Assembly (NCBI GenBank): GCA_019694465.1
Contig: JAIBBV010000045.1
Span: forward strand, 1 to 33,748
Reading direction: 5' to 3'
From: Oligoflexia bacterium
GTDB lineage: Bacteria > Bdellovibrionota_C > UBA2361 > JAFLCA01
DNA length: 33,748 nt
Positions 8,239 through 14,718 of the stretch are shown here, in pieces. Positions within the stretch are counted from its first letter, which is position 1; the number at the start of each line of letters is the position of its first letter. The notes below the pieces were generated by a model, which was not told the DNA's origin, did no database searches, and worked only from the letters and a program-made list of their open reading frames with translations. The translations under genes were made by a program, and so were the position numbers.

Positions 8239-9057
8239 TTATCGATTCTCGCTGCTTTGGCTCTTAACCTGTGTAGGGCCTGCAGCCGCTGCTTGCACGA
8301 GCGAGCTGCGCTTTCGCTCAGCAAAGGCAACCACCCAAATGCTAATGGCATAAAGGAGGCATAGCGGGATTGCCATTAGTAGCTGCGACAGTACATCTGG
8401 TGGGGTCAGAATGGCAGAGACGATAAATATTACCACAATCGCGTAACGCACGCTTGAGATGAGGCCAGCTTTGGTAAGAATTCCAAAACGCCCACCGAAA
8501 TAGGCTAGTACTGGCAACTCGAACACCAAGCCAAAAGCTAGCATGCCCTGAAGTACCATGGCCAAATGTTCGCTGATTTTAATATTCGGCGTTAGTCCAA
8601 CTGACTGATACTCCTGGTGGAAGAAATCGAAAGCGACTGGAATAACGCCCGCATAGCAAAACCAAGCTCCCAAAAGAAATAGGGAGGTTGCGCTGACCAC
8701 AAAAGGCAGCACCATCTTCTTCTCATGTTCGTAAAGACCAGGGGCGATGAAGCGCCAAATCTCAAAAAAAACTATGGGACTAGAAGCAAAAATTCCAACT
8801 GCTAGTGCCACCTTAAGCTTAATCATAAAAGCCTCAGCTGGGCCCGTGCCCACCAGAGGAGCATTAGGAAAGGCAGCAAAATAGGGAGCAGATAAAATTT
8901 GAAACACCTGGGTGGAAAAGTAATAGGCTATGATCGCTGTAACTAACACCGCCAGGGCTATATGCAGCAGACAAGAGCGCAACTCGGCTAAATGCTCAAA
9001 GAGTGTCATCTCAGCGCTTGGCGCCGCGCTAGTTTTGTTTAGGGCTGGCTGATTCAT
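8239..9057 (-). CDS. tatC: Sec-independent protein translocase TatC
   Basis: Core of the twin-arginine translocase, which recognises Tat signal peptides at the inner membrane together with TatB. From ATG 9057 the protein is 272 residues with the family's six-helix pattern. Motifs include MTLFEHLAELRSCLL at the N terminus (the conserved E..HL.ELR), the FYxPG-like FIAPGLYEHEKK and the later ILTPPDVLSQ segment. AGGA about 5 bases before ATG 9057 supports that start; an upstream in-frame start at 9216 would add 53 unrelated residues. The start lies inside the tatB-like gene (29-base overlap), so the pair is translationally coupled. Confidence 0.95.
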   Translation of the reverse strand: MNQPALNKTSAAPSAEMTLFEHLAELRSCLLHIALAVLVTAIIAYYFSTQVFQILSAPYFAAFPNAPLVGTGPAEAFMIKLKVALAVGIFASSPIVFFEIWRFIAPGLYEHEKKMVLPFVVSATSLFLLGAWFCYAGVIPVAFDFFHQEYQSVGLTPNIKISEHLAMVLQGMLAFGLVFELPVLAYFGGRFGILTKAGLISSVRYAIVVIFIVSAILTPPDVLSQLLMAIPLCLLYAISIWVVAFAERKRSSLVQAAAAGPTQVKSQSSENR

Positions 9058-9337
9058 GAGGTCCTGTTTGTAGCGTCTCGTTCGGCTTGGCCTGCGCGAG
9101 CTCTCGACTTGATATTGAGCGCAGCTCGCGCAGTTCAGAATCAATGCGGTTTTTAGCCAGCTCGGCTGGGTTATATACGGAGTTATAGAACTCTCGTCGT
9201 AGGCCGTCTGAAGCACGCCTAAATTCGCCAGTAAGTTTCCCTAGCGTCTTGGCTAGTTCAGGCAGTTTGTCTGGCCCAAATAGCAAAAGCAGCACGGTGA
9301 AAATTACGAGCAACTCTGGTAGACTGACTCCGAACAT
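9029..9337 (-). CDS. tatB: TatB-like (TatA/TatB family) translocase subunit
   Basis: A 102-residue single-pass inner-membrane protein. It has the family pattern: a short N-terminal transmembrane helix (SLPELLVIFTVLLLLFG), the hinge GP, then an amphipathic helix (DKLPELAKTLGKLTGEFRRA) and a charged tail. The long charged tail and GP hinge favour TatB over TatA, but family members in this group can do both jobs. No separate tatA is in the window. I chose ATG 9337 because it gives the standard N terminus; the longer version from 9412 adds unrelated residues. No clear ribosome site precedes it. Confidence 0.85.
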   Translation of the reverse strand: MFGVSLPELLVIFTVLLLLFGPDKLPELAKTLGKLTGEFRRASDGLRREFYNSVYNPAELAKNRIDSELRELRSISSRELAQAKPNETLQTGPHESASPKQN

Positions 9338-9452
9338 AGTTAGTAGTAAGCAGAATTTGTAGCAAAAATGTGGCCGGCAGCTTGTAGTAATAGCCCGGAG
9401 TGCCACTACCACAACACCTTAATTGTATAGCCTTTTGCGGGGATTGACCATC

Positions 9453-9689
9453 GTGCCATACGAAGTCGGAAAATGGCTCTATTTTGGGGGAATAACCCTC
9501 ATTCTGCTTGGCGCCATCATTAATAACTTTCCGCAGTTGCTGACTTGGTTCGGCAAGTTGCCTGGAGATATCCGTATCCAAGGGGAGAAGGTAACCTTCT
9601 ATTTCCCAGTAGTCTCCATGCTATTGCTTAGCTTGGGCTTTAGCCTAATCCTCACTCTTGTCCTTAAGTTTTTCGGACCTCAGGATTAG
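9453..9689 (+). CDS. DUF2905 family small membrane protein
   Basis: A 78-residue protein with two transmembrane helices (residues about 7-27 and 52-73) around the family hallmark GKLPGDIRIQGEKVTFYFP. That motif defines DUF2905, a widespread family of unknown function. I prefer GTG 9453, which has GGGGA nine bases upstream; a TTG at 9423 is also in frame. It is divergent from tatB with about 115 bases between them. No terminator is visible after its stop. Confidence 0.85.
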   Translation: MPYEVGKWLYFGGITLILLGAIINNFPQLLTWFGKLPGDIRIQGEKVTFYFPVVSMLLLSLGFSLILTLVLKFFGPQD

Positions 9690-10248
9690 GTTGTCTCAGT
9701 GTTTATCGTACTAAAAGTATGACGGCGCTTGAGTAGTGTCACGCCCTTTGAATTTGTGACGCAGCCTCGCAGTGGGCCATCAATTTTTCATTTAATAACC
9801 CTGACAAAAAAGTCTCCTGTTGTCCGATTGTTTAGTTCTTGGGACAGGAGTATCCTCCTAGCTGCTGCCGCAAGGTAGCCATTCTTTTAATTCTTGGCTT
9901 CGGGTAGAAGTCTCAACGCAAAAGTCGCTCTCGCTGAATTCGCACAGGTGTATAGTAAACGCCTCTTTGATAACTTGTTGTGTTAGGCACAAGCTATATG
10001 CGGCCCAACTTGGCTCGGCCAAGAAGCTCGGCCAAGAACATGCAGCACTTAGAAACTTAAATACTCCGCCTTTGCATATTCAGCGAGGGCCGACTCAGCG
10101 TTGGCTCTTAAGGTTTCTGCAGTATCTTCAAGCGTGCGTAACGCTTGGAGGGCCTGCAGCCCTTCAGCTTTCGTTCTTTCCACTCTGTCCGTGTGTAGCG
10201 GATAGAGTTCCTCGTCCCAACCCCCAGTTCTCGGAGAAGAAGAAGAAC
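9690..10248. other. Gene-poor segment before the GC-rich ORF
   Basis: About 560 bases with no convincing protein gene. An open frame from 9967 runs into the GC-rich ORF, but its first part has no family features. The stretch holds a 13-base tandem duplication (10014-10039), a CTTGGC-TCG-GCCAAG dyad (10010-10024), and CTCCTGT/ACAGGAG arms around 9811-9848. No clear promoter was found. Composition shifts toward high GC from about 10180 onward. Confidence 0.5.
10014..10039. repeat. Tandem 13-base duplication
   Basis: GCTCGGCCAAGAA occurs twice back to back (10014-10026, 10027-10039). The first copy overlaps the dyad CTTGGC-TCG-GCCAAG at 10010-10024. It lies about 200 bases before the GC-rich ORF. 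Confidence 0.8.
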
Positions 10249-10959
10249 ATGCAAGTACCCCGTGAGAATCCGGCTGACAGGCTCGTGCGTCGCTCCGTCG
10301 AGGAGGCGGCAGCGCACACGACCGATGGCAGCGCAAGGCCTTTCCGTGTCACCCTCGAGGTGGATGGGAGGCAGGTCACCTTGGACTATCGTCCGGGTGA
10401 AGAGAGTTCGTTCGAGATCTCCGGCAGACGTTTCGGTTTCGGAGCCGGGCTCGGAGAGATCCGTGCGGCGGCCCAGCGGCTGCAGCTCGATATCTGGCAG
10501 ATGGTGATCAATCCCCTGTCTACGACCAGCTTCAGCGACTACGTTGTGGTCGCCATGGGCCAACGTGCCGGGCAGGATCGCATGCGCATCTTCGCGGAGC
10601 AGTGGGGGGTCGGTGTTGACCCGTTCACCCACTCGCACGACGAGCGCGTGGCAGTGCTGGCGCTGGCTCCGCCGCTCGAGTTCGTCGTACCGCTCCCGTC
10701 GACCCACTCGCTGGCTGGTCTGGTGGAAATCGCGGTTGTGCTTCAGCACGACCACGTGACCCCGTCGCAGGCAGCTATTCGGTGGGTGAACGGGCACAAG
10801 GTCATCGGTCGTCCGAGGCCCTTCACCTACGGTCTCGGTAGCGCCACTCGCGCCGCCGTAGATCTCGAGAAGGCACTCGATCAAGTCGCCCGAGCCGCTG
10901 CGCCCCAGCCCGTCCCCGCGGCAGCTGCTCCCATCAGGACCCCCGCGACTGCTCACTGA
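10249..10959 (+). CDS. Unrecognised GC-rich hypothetical protein
   Basis: A 236-residue ORF from ATG 10249, preceded by GGAGAAGAAGAAGAAC, a purine-rich possible ribosome site. I recognise no family. The protein begins hydrophilic, has a beta-rich segment (FRVTLEVDGRQVTLDYRP, residues about 35-55), a middle with DYVVVAMGQRAGQDRMRIF and no membrane segments or signal peptide. It ends in an Ala/Pro-rich tail (about 215-236). Codon use is strongly GC-biased: the row 10321-10380 has 39 G/C in 60 by hand count, against 23 in 60 for row 11761-11820 in pyrD. This suggests recent transfer or a foreign or mis-joined segment. A GC-rich imperfect hairpin follows at about 11000-11055. Confidence 0.5.
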   Translation: MQVPRENPADRLVRRSVEEAAAHTTDGSARPFRVTLEVDGRQVTLDYRPGEESSFEISGRRFGFGAGLGEIRAAAQRLQLDIWQMVINPLSTTSFSDYVVVAMGQRAGQDRMRIFAEQWGVGVDPFTHSHDERVAVLALAPPLEFVVPLPSTHSLAGLVEIAVVLQHDHVTPSQAAIRWVNGHKVIGRPRPFTYGLGSATRAAVDLEKALDQVARAAAPQPVPAAAAPIRTPATAH

Positions 10960-10999
10960 GGTCCCGCAAGCGTCTCTGCTCTTTGAGCGAGGCGCATCA

Positions 11000-11056
11000 G
11001 TACCCGGCCCTGGCACTCCGTCGCCTCTTAGAGACGATTGCGTGCTGGGGCCGGGA
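11000..11056. repeat. GC-rich imperfect hairpin after the GC-rich ORF
   Basis: CCCGGCCCTGGCAC near 11002 can pair with GTGCTGGGGCCGGG near 11042, with slight misalignment, around an inner CGTC/GACG pair. There is no T-run after it, so it is not a standard intrinsic terminator. It marks the right edge of the GC-rich segment; composition returns to the local norm just after it. Confidence 0.5.
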
Positions 11057-11196
11057 GACGTTCACTTTCAAACTTCTTCAAACAGGGTGAAGGGAAGAGG
11101 CAACTCTTCTAGGATTTTGCATAGGATATCCGAGCCAACTTCTGAGGTACGGCCCTTCACCTTTTTCTTGCCTTTTCTGCAAGAGAACTCCCCATA

Positions 11197-11225
11197 TTGA
11201 TCTTCCCCGCGACAGCGCACAAAAT
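11197..11225 (+). promoter_or_regulatory. Candidate pyrD promoter giving a leaderless transcript
   Basis: TTGATC (11197-11202), 17-base spacer, CAAAAT (11220-11225, four of six matches to TATAAT). Transcription would start about seven bases later, at the pyrD ATG (11232). No Shine-Dalgarno sequence precedes that ATG, which fits a leaderless message. Confidence 0.35.
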
Positions 11226-11231
11226 AGTCGC

Positions 11232-12305
11232 ATGTCGCTTTCGTTATACTCTTTGGTGCGCCCAATCCTCTTCTCTCTCCAACCAGAGACAGCGCACGAA
11301 CTAGTGATGAGCTTAGCTTCAGTTGGACGTTGTGGTCCGCTGCGAGCCCTAATTGAGGCTTCCTACCAGCTTGAAGATCCGCGTTTGCAGGTCAACCTAT
11401 TTGGTCTCAAATTCCCTGGCCCAGTTGGGCTGGCGGCGGGCATTGATAAAAATATTCGCGCGGTTGAGCTTTTGTCGGCATTTGGCCCCGCTTCGATTGA
11501 AGTAGGAGTAGTGAGCGCAAAGCCGCAGCCTGGCAATCAGGGTGTCAGAATTTGGCGTTTTCCCGAGCAGCGTGCTCTCGTTAACTTCATGGGTAACCCA
11601 AATATTGGCGCGGATGCGGCACGCCTGAATTTACAGCGCCTGCGTTCAAGTGGGCTGCGACTGCCACCGATTGGACTTAATATCGGGAAGACAACAGCGA
11701 CCCCGCTTTCAGAGGCTGTCGCTGACTGTGCTTACACGCTTTCGACGCTTGCTGAGTTGGTGGACTATTTCATCATTAATGTTTCCTGCCCGAATGTTGC
11801 TGAATACTCAAAGTTGCAAGAGCGTGAGCGCCTACTTGAGCTTTTAAGTGGATTACAAGCTGCCAATAAGTTTAGAAAGCCGCTGGTAGTGAAGCTCTCT
11901 GCCGACCTGAGCGAAACGCAGATCGACGAGGCCTTGGATTGCTGCTTGCAGAGTGGAGTAGCTGGTATAATTGCCTCCAATACGACTACCGCTCGTGACG
12001 GCTTGCCGTCCCACGCGCCAACCAAGGGCGGTATGAGCGGAGTGCCGCTTTATCCGCGTGCTCTTAAGGCTGTGCGTTATTGCGCAAGTCGGCTGCAGGG
12101 AAAACTCCCAATTATTGGGGTGGGCGGAATTAGCAGCTGTAACGATGTGGTAGAAATGCTTCGGGCTGGGGCCACTATGGTTGAGGTGTACACCGCGCTT
12201 GTGTATCAGGGGCCAGGTTTACTAAAACAGCTTAAGTTAGAACTATTGGCATACCTGGAACGGCAAGGACTGACTCACGTTAGCCAGCTTGTTGGTAGGC
12301 CCTAA
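11232..12305 (+). CDS. pyrD: Dihydroorotate dehydrogenase, class 2-like, with cysteine at the catalytic position
   Basis: It oxidises dihydroorotate to orotate in pyrimidine synthesis, with FMN and, in class 2 enzymes, membrane quinone. The 357 residues start with the class 2-type N-terminal helix (LYSLVRPILFSLQPETAHEL) that contacts the membrane. Then come GLAAGIDKN (66-74), GLNIGK, the active-site loop, VKLSADLSE, SNTT and IIGVGGISS with a C-terminal TALVYQGPGL, all class 2-like. Odd features: the active-site loop reads NVSCPN with Cys186, where class 2 enzymes normally have serine (NISSPN) and class 1 have cysteine, and the usual NRMGFNN and GKNK motifs are NFMGNPN and GKTT. The overall scaffold still favours class 2. 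No strong ribosome site precedes the ATG. Confidence 0.92.
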   Translation: MSLSLYSLVRPILFSLQPETAHELVMSLASVGRCGPLRALIEASYQLEDPRLQVNLFGLKFPGPVGLAAGIDKNIRAVELLSAFGPASIEVGVVSAKPQPGNQGVRIWRFPEQRALVNFMGNPNIGADAARLNLQRLRSSGLRLPPIGLNIGKTTATPLSEAVADCAYTLSTLAELVDYFIINVSCPNVAEYSKLQERERLLELLSGLQAANKFRKPLVVKLSADLSETQIDEALDCCLQSGVAGIIASNTTTARDGLPSHAPTKGGMSGVPLYPRALKAVRYCASRLQGKLPIIGVGGISSCNDVVEMLRAGATMVEVYTALVYQGPGLLKQLKLELLAYLERQGLTHVSQLVGRP

Positions 12306-12338
12306 ATATTCTTGGCCCAACTGCCGATATATATAGGT

Positions 12339-12698
12339 ATGCGCGGATTCTTGTTTCTTGGACTACTTCTTGGGCTTCTCTACTACGCTTTCTTGAGCAA
12401 AGAATCAGCGCAAGAGAATACGCAGCTTTTAAGTAGCGTACGCGAGCAGGTCAGCGACATTGCCGAGCGTGAAAACGAGCGCTTCTTGGCGGCCAAGAGT
12501 TGCGGCAGTGGTGACGATGAAGAGGCTTCAGACTGTTTGCAGAGATCTTACCAAGCTGGCAGTCACCGGCAGGATCAGGATAGCTCACGGACGCATAATT
12601 CATATCAATCTTCGCGCTCGGCGCGTTCGAATACAGGGACTTCGGCGCTCAGGCACTTGCCGCTGCGATCGGGCACGTCCGATGTCCCAAGTTTTTAA
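12339..12698 (+). CDS. Small single-pass membrane protein, unknown
   Basis: A 119-residue ORF: Met-Arg, one hydrophobic helix (residues about 3-17, FLFLGLLLGLLYYAF), then a short coiled-coil-like segment (ENTQLLSSVREQVSDIAERENERF) and a Ser/Arg/Gln-rich tail that looks poorly constrained. I do not recognise it. It follows pyrD by 33 bases. ATG 12339 is preferred over an in-frame TTG at 12312; TATATA lies just upstream (12328-12333), so a leaderless start is possible. The unconstrained tail could mean that only the first 60 or so codons are real or that the gene is decaying. Confidence 0.45.
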   Translation: MRGFLFLGLLLGLLYYAFLSKESAQENTQLLSSVREQVSDIAERENERFLAAKSCGSGDDEEASDCLQRSYQAGSHRQDQDSSRTHNSYQSSRSARSNTGTSALRHLPLRSGTSDVPSF

Positions 12699-12872
12699 GA
12701 GCGCGTAACAAAATTAAAACTACTACGCCGAGCGATATAAGGCCTGCAAAAACTCAGGCTGCGCATGACAATACTCGATGTAGCTACGCTACATTTTGGT
12801 TGTTTTGCTTGCCTTCCTTGTTTTGGCTCATATCTCGCTTGGCTCGCCATGCTTTCATTTTGTTACGCTCTC
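12699..12872. mobile_element. Candidate 174-bp miniature inverted-repeat element (MITE-like)
   Basis: GAGCGCGTAACAAAAT (12699-12714) is the inverted complement of ATTTTGTTACGCTCTC (12857-12872) at 15 of 16 positions, including 12 in a row. The element is flanked on both sides by TAA, which could be a 3-bp target duplication; the left TAA is the stop codon of the preceding ORF. The interior has no gene but holds a hairpin at 12778-12794. No second copy was seen in the window, so its mobility is inference. Confidence 0.45.
12778..12807 (+). terminator. Possible intrinsic terminator of the pyrD transcript
   Basis: ATGTAGC (12778-12784), loop TAC, GCTACAT (12788-12794), followed by a T-rich stretch (TTTTGGTTGTTTT). 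The stem is perfect but only 7 bp and not GC-rich. It lies inside the inverted-repeat element. Confidence 0.45.
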
Positions 12873-12891
12873 TAAGTAGTGCCACCACTAG

Positions 12892-12960
12892 TCGGCTGGG
12901 CTTGTGCGCTCTACTGGTCAACTCGGCTTCGCCAGGGTGGCTCTGCTATTGCGAGTAAGT
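12892..12960 (-). repeat. 69-bp dispersed repeat, copy A
   Basis: It aligns without gaps to 20155-20223 with 61 of 69 identities; seven of the eight differences are transitions. It ends 10 bases before the stop of xthA, on the 3' side of that minus-strand gene, just as copy B does for its neighbour. Read on the minus strand, it contains a conserved GGC-GAA-GCC mini-hairpin. Confidence 0.85.
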
Positions 12961-12970
12961 GCTCACTTGC

Positions 12971-13765
12971 TCAGGGTCTATTTGCTTGCAGCTCAAGCGT
13001 AATTGGACAGTGATCTGAGCCCATGATTTTTGTCAAAATATCAGCCGACCTCACGTGGCTCACTAGCGTCTTCGCAACAAAGAAGTAGTCGATGCGCCAT
13101 CCCAAATTTTTCTTGCGCGAGCCAGCCCTAAATGACCACCATGAGTAGTCGCGCCGCGTGTCGCCATGTACATGACGGAAGGTGTCGACAAATCCAAGCG
13201 CTGTAAAATAATCCATCCACAAGCGCTCGTCTGGCAAAAATCCAGATAACTCGCGCTTGGTTGCTTCTTGCGGATGGTGAATGTCAATTTCACGGTGGCA
13301 AATATTAAAATCTCCGCACATTACGATGCGGTTCTTCTGCTGAGCTGGTAGACGCACTATGTAGTCGCTAAGCGCGTCTAGGAAGCGGTACTTAAAAGCT
13401 TGGCGCGTGTCGCCGGTGGTGCCGGAGGGGAAATAAATATTGTAGAGATCAAAGTCTTTTAGCCGCAGGATAAGGACACGGCCTTCATGATCGAAGACAG
13501 GCCTTTCAATGCCATGCAGCACCTCGCTTGGTTCTGGTAGCCCGTCACGCAACCAAGTAGCGACGCCGGAGTACCCCTTCTTAGTTGCGCACGAGTGGTA
13601 AAGGCGAAAGCCAGGGATTTTATAACGCGCATCCTCAAGAACGTCGGGGGAGGCCTTTACTTCTTGTAGGCAAAGCACATCTGGGGCCTGGCTAGCTACA
13701 AAGTCTAGCAAGCCCTTGCTCAGCGCGGAGCGAAAGCCATTAACATTCCAGCACACCAACTTCAT
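12971..13765 (-). CDS. xthA: Exodeoxyribonuclease III / AP endonuclease
   Basis: Base-excision repair enzyme that cuts the DNA backbone at abasic sites and trims 3' blocks. The 264 residues match the family. Catalytic residues are all visible: N7 in WNVNG (6-10), metal ligand E35 in CLQE, D152 and N154 in GDFNICHREIDIH (151-163), and D251-H252 in GSDHCP. Substrate residues include KKGYSGVA (62-69), YSWWSF (207-212) and GWRIDY (222-227). The sequence is of the ExoA/APE1 type. Its ATG overlaps the stop of the upstream methyltransferase gene (ATGA), so the two form an operon. Confidence 0.97.
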   Translation of the reverse strand: MKLVCWNVNGFRSALSKGLLDFVASQAPDVLCLQEVKASPDVLEDARYKIPGFRLYHSCATKKGYSGVATWLRDGLPEPSEVLHGIERPVFDHEGRVLILRLKDFDLYNIYFPSGTTGDTRQAFKYRFLDALSDYIVRLPAQQKNRIVMCGDFNICHREIDIHHPQEATKRELSGFLPDERLWMDYFTALGFVDTFRHVHGDTRRDYSWWSFRAGSRKKNLGWRIDYFFVAKTLVSHVRSADILTKIMGSDHCPITLELQANRP

Positions 13766-14463
13766 CCGTTCTTCCTAAGACGGGCCATGTGCTGATAGGC
13801 CAAAAGTCCCGGCCAGAGCCGCGCGCCCAGCTGGCGTACTCGCGAGGCCATGGCAAATAGTGGGTTGTGCCAAGCCCAGCGCGGTAACGCAAACTCCGCC
13901 GGGGAAATACTAGCATCGAGTGACTGCAGTTGCAGGCTAGGCTGGGAGGCAAGGAGCTGCTTGAAATGCTGACGAGTAAAAAAGTGGTAATGTGTTTCGT
14001 CTAGGAGGCCCCGCTTTGTATAATGCCACATGCCGAGTAAGAGTTGGAAGCGTACGCTCCAATGCGCGACATTGGGCACTGAAACAAGCAGTGTTCCTCC
14101 CGGCTTAAGTAGCTTGCAGACCTGCTCAAAAAAAGCAAACGGCTCAGTTAAATGTTCGAGGACATCTAGCAACAAGATCAAATCAAATTCTTGAGCAGCA
14201 AAAGCATCTAAAGTGGGTTCGATGCGGATGTAGAGCGGGCCCGCAGCTTCGCGCGCACGTGGATCGATTTCCACTCCGTACAGCTCGGAAAAGCCCTTAT
14301 TGCGTAGGGCCATTACAAATGAGCCATCACCTACGCCCACGTCCAAAACGCTGAAATTCTTCGCCAGTGTCTCGCATTGGCCAAGGGCCCAAGTATGACT
14401 TGAGCCGTAGAAGGCCTTAAAATGATAGCGCTCTTTAGGGGCAAGCTGCATAAAACTGTACAT
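13762..14463 (-). CDS. Class I SAM-dependent methyltransferase
   Basis: A 233-residue soluble protein with a Rossmann-type methyltransferase fold. Motif I is VLDVGVGDG (39-47), the acidic end of strand 2 is GVEIDPRA, and the DLILLLDVLEHL segment and LLKPGGTLLVSVPN are typical of the Methyltransf_11/23 group. The C-terminal part (ETHYHFFTRQHFKQLL) resembles enzymes acting on sugars, quinones or polyketides; the substrate cannot be told. A TATAAT (14467-14462) overlaps the first ATG, so the true start may be the second ATG at 14451, which would then be almost leaderless. It overlaps xthA by four bases. Confidence 0.85.
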   Translation of the reverse strand: MYSFMQLAPKERYHFKAFYGSSHTWALGQCETLAKNFSVLDVGVGDGSFVMALRNKGFSELYGVEIDPRAREAAGPLYIRIEPTLDAFAAQEFDLILLLDVLEHLTEPFAFFEQVCKLLKPGGTLLVSVPNVAHWSVRFQLLLGMWHYTKRGLLDETHYHFFTRQHFKQLLASQPSLQLQSLDASISPAEFALPRWAWHNPLFAMASRVRQLGARLWPGLLAYQHMARLRKNG

Positions 14464-14718
14464 TATACGATAGCCGCTCTAATCAATAGCGGATCTGCCG
14501 CTGCATGGCGAGTGCCCTAGGATACATCGCAAAATTGGTCAATTTGCGGGGGCTTTTAGCCGGGATAGAGGTACTCCGGAAATGCCGCCGACACTTGGAA
14601 TTGGGCGATATGATTGGGCGGGAGCCTGATTTTCATTGAGCCCTTGCTGGAATGGGCTCTTGTGGCCCTTTGTCGCTATTCGGTCTATAGTGGCGGCCGT
14701 CTACAGTGCTTACAGGCT

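Noticed and set aside
10108..11016. 302-codon open frame on the minus strand opposite the GC-rich ORF
   Set aside because: Arg/Gly/Asp-rich, low-complexity translation typical of the shadow of a GC-rich gene; no start signal or family features.
11068..11265. 65-codon minus-strand frame before pyrD (CRGEDQYGEF, ILEELPLPFTLFEEV)
   Set aside because: Looks somewhat protein-like, but its start lies inside pyrD, it has no ribosome site and no family; not enough to call.
12892..12960. The 69-bp repeat as a tRNA or tRNA remnant
   Set aside because: Length is near that of a tRNA, but no acceptor stem, anticodon arm or T-loop consensus can be fitted.
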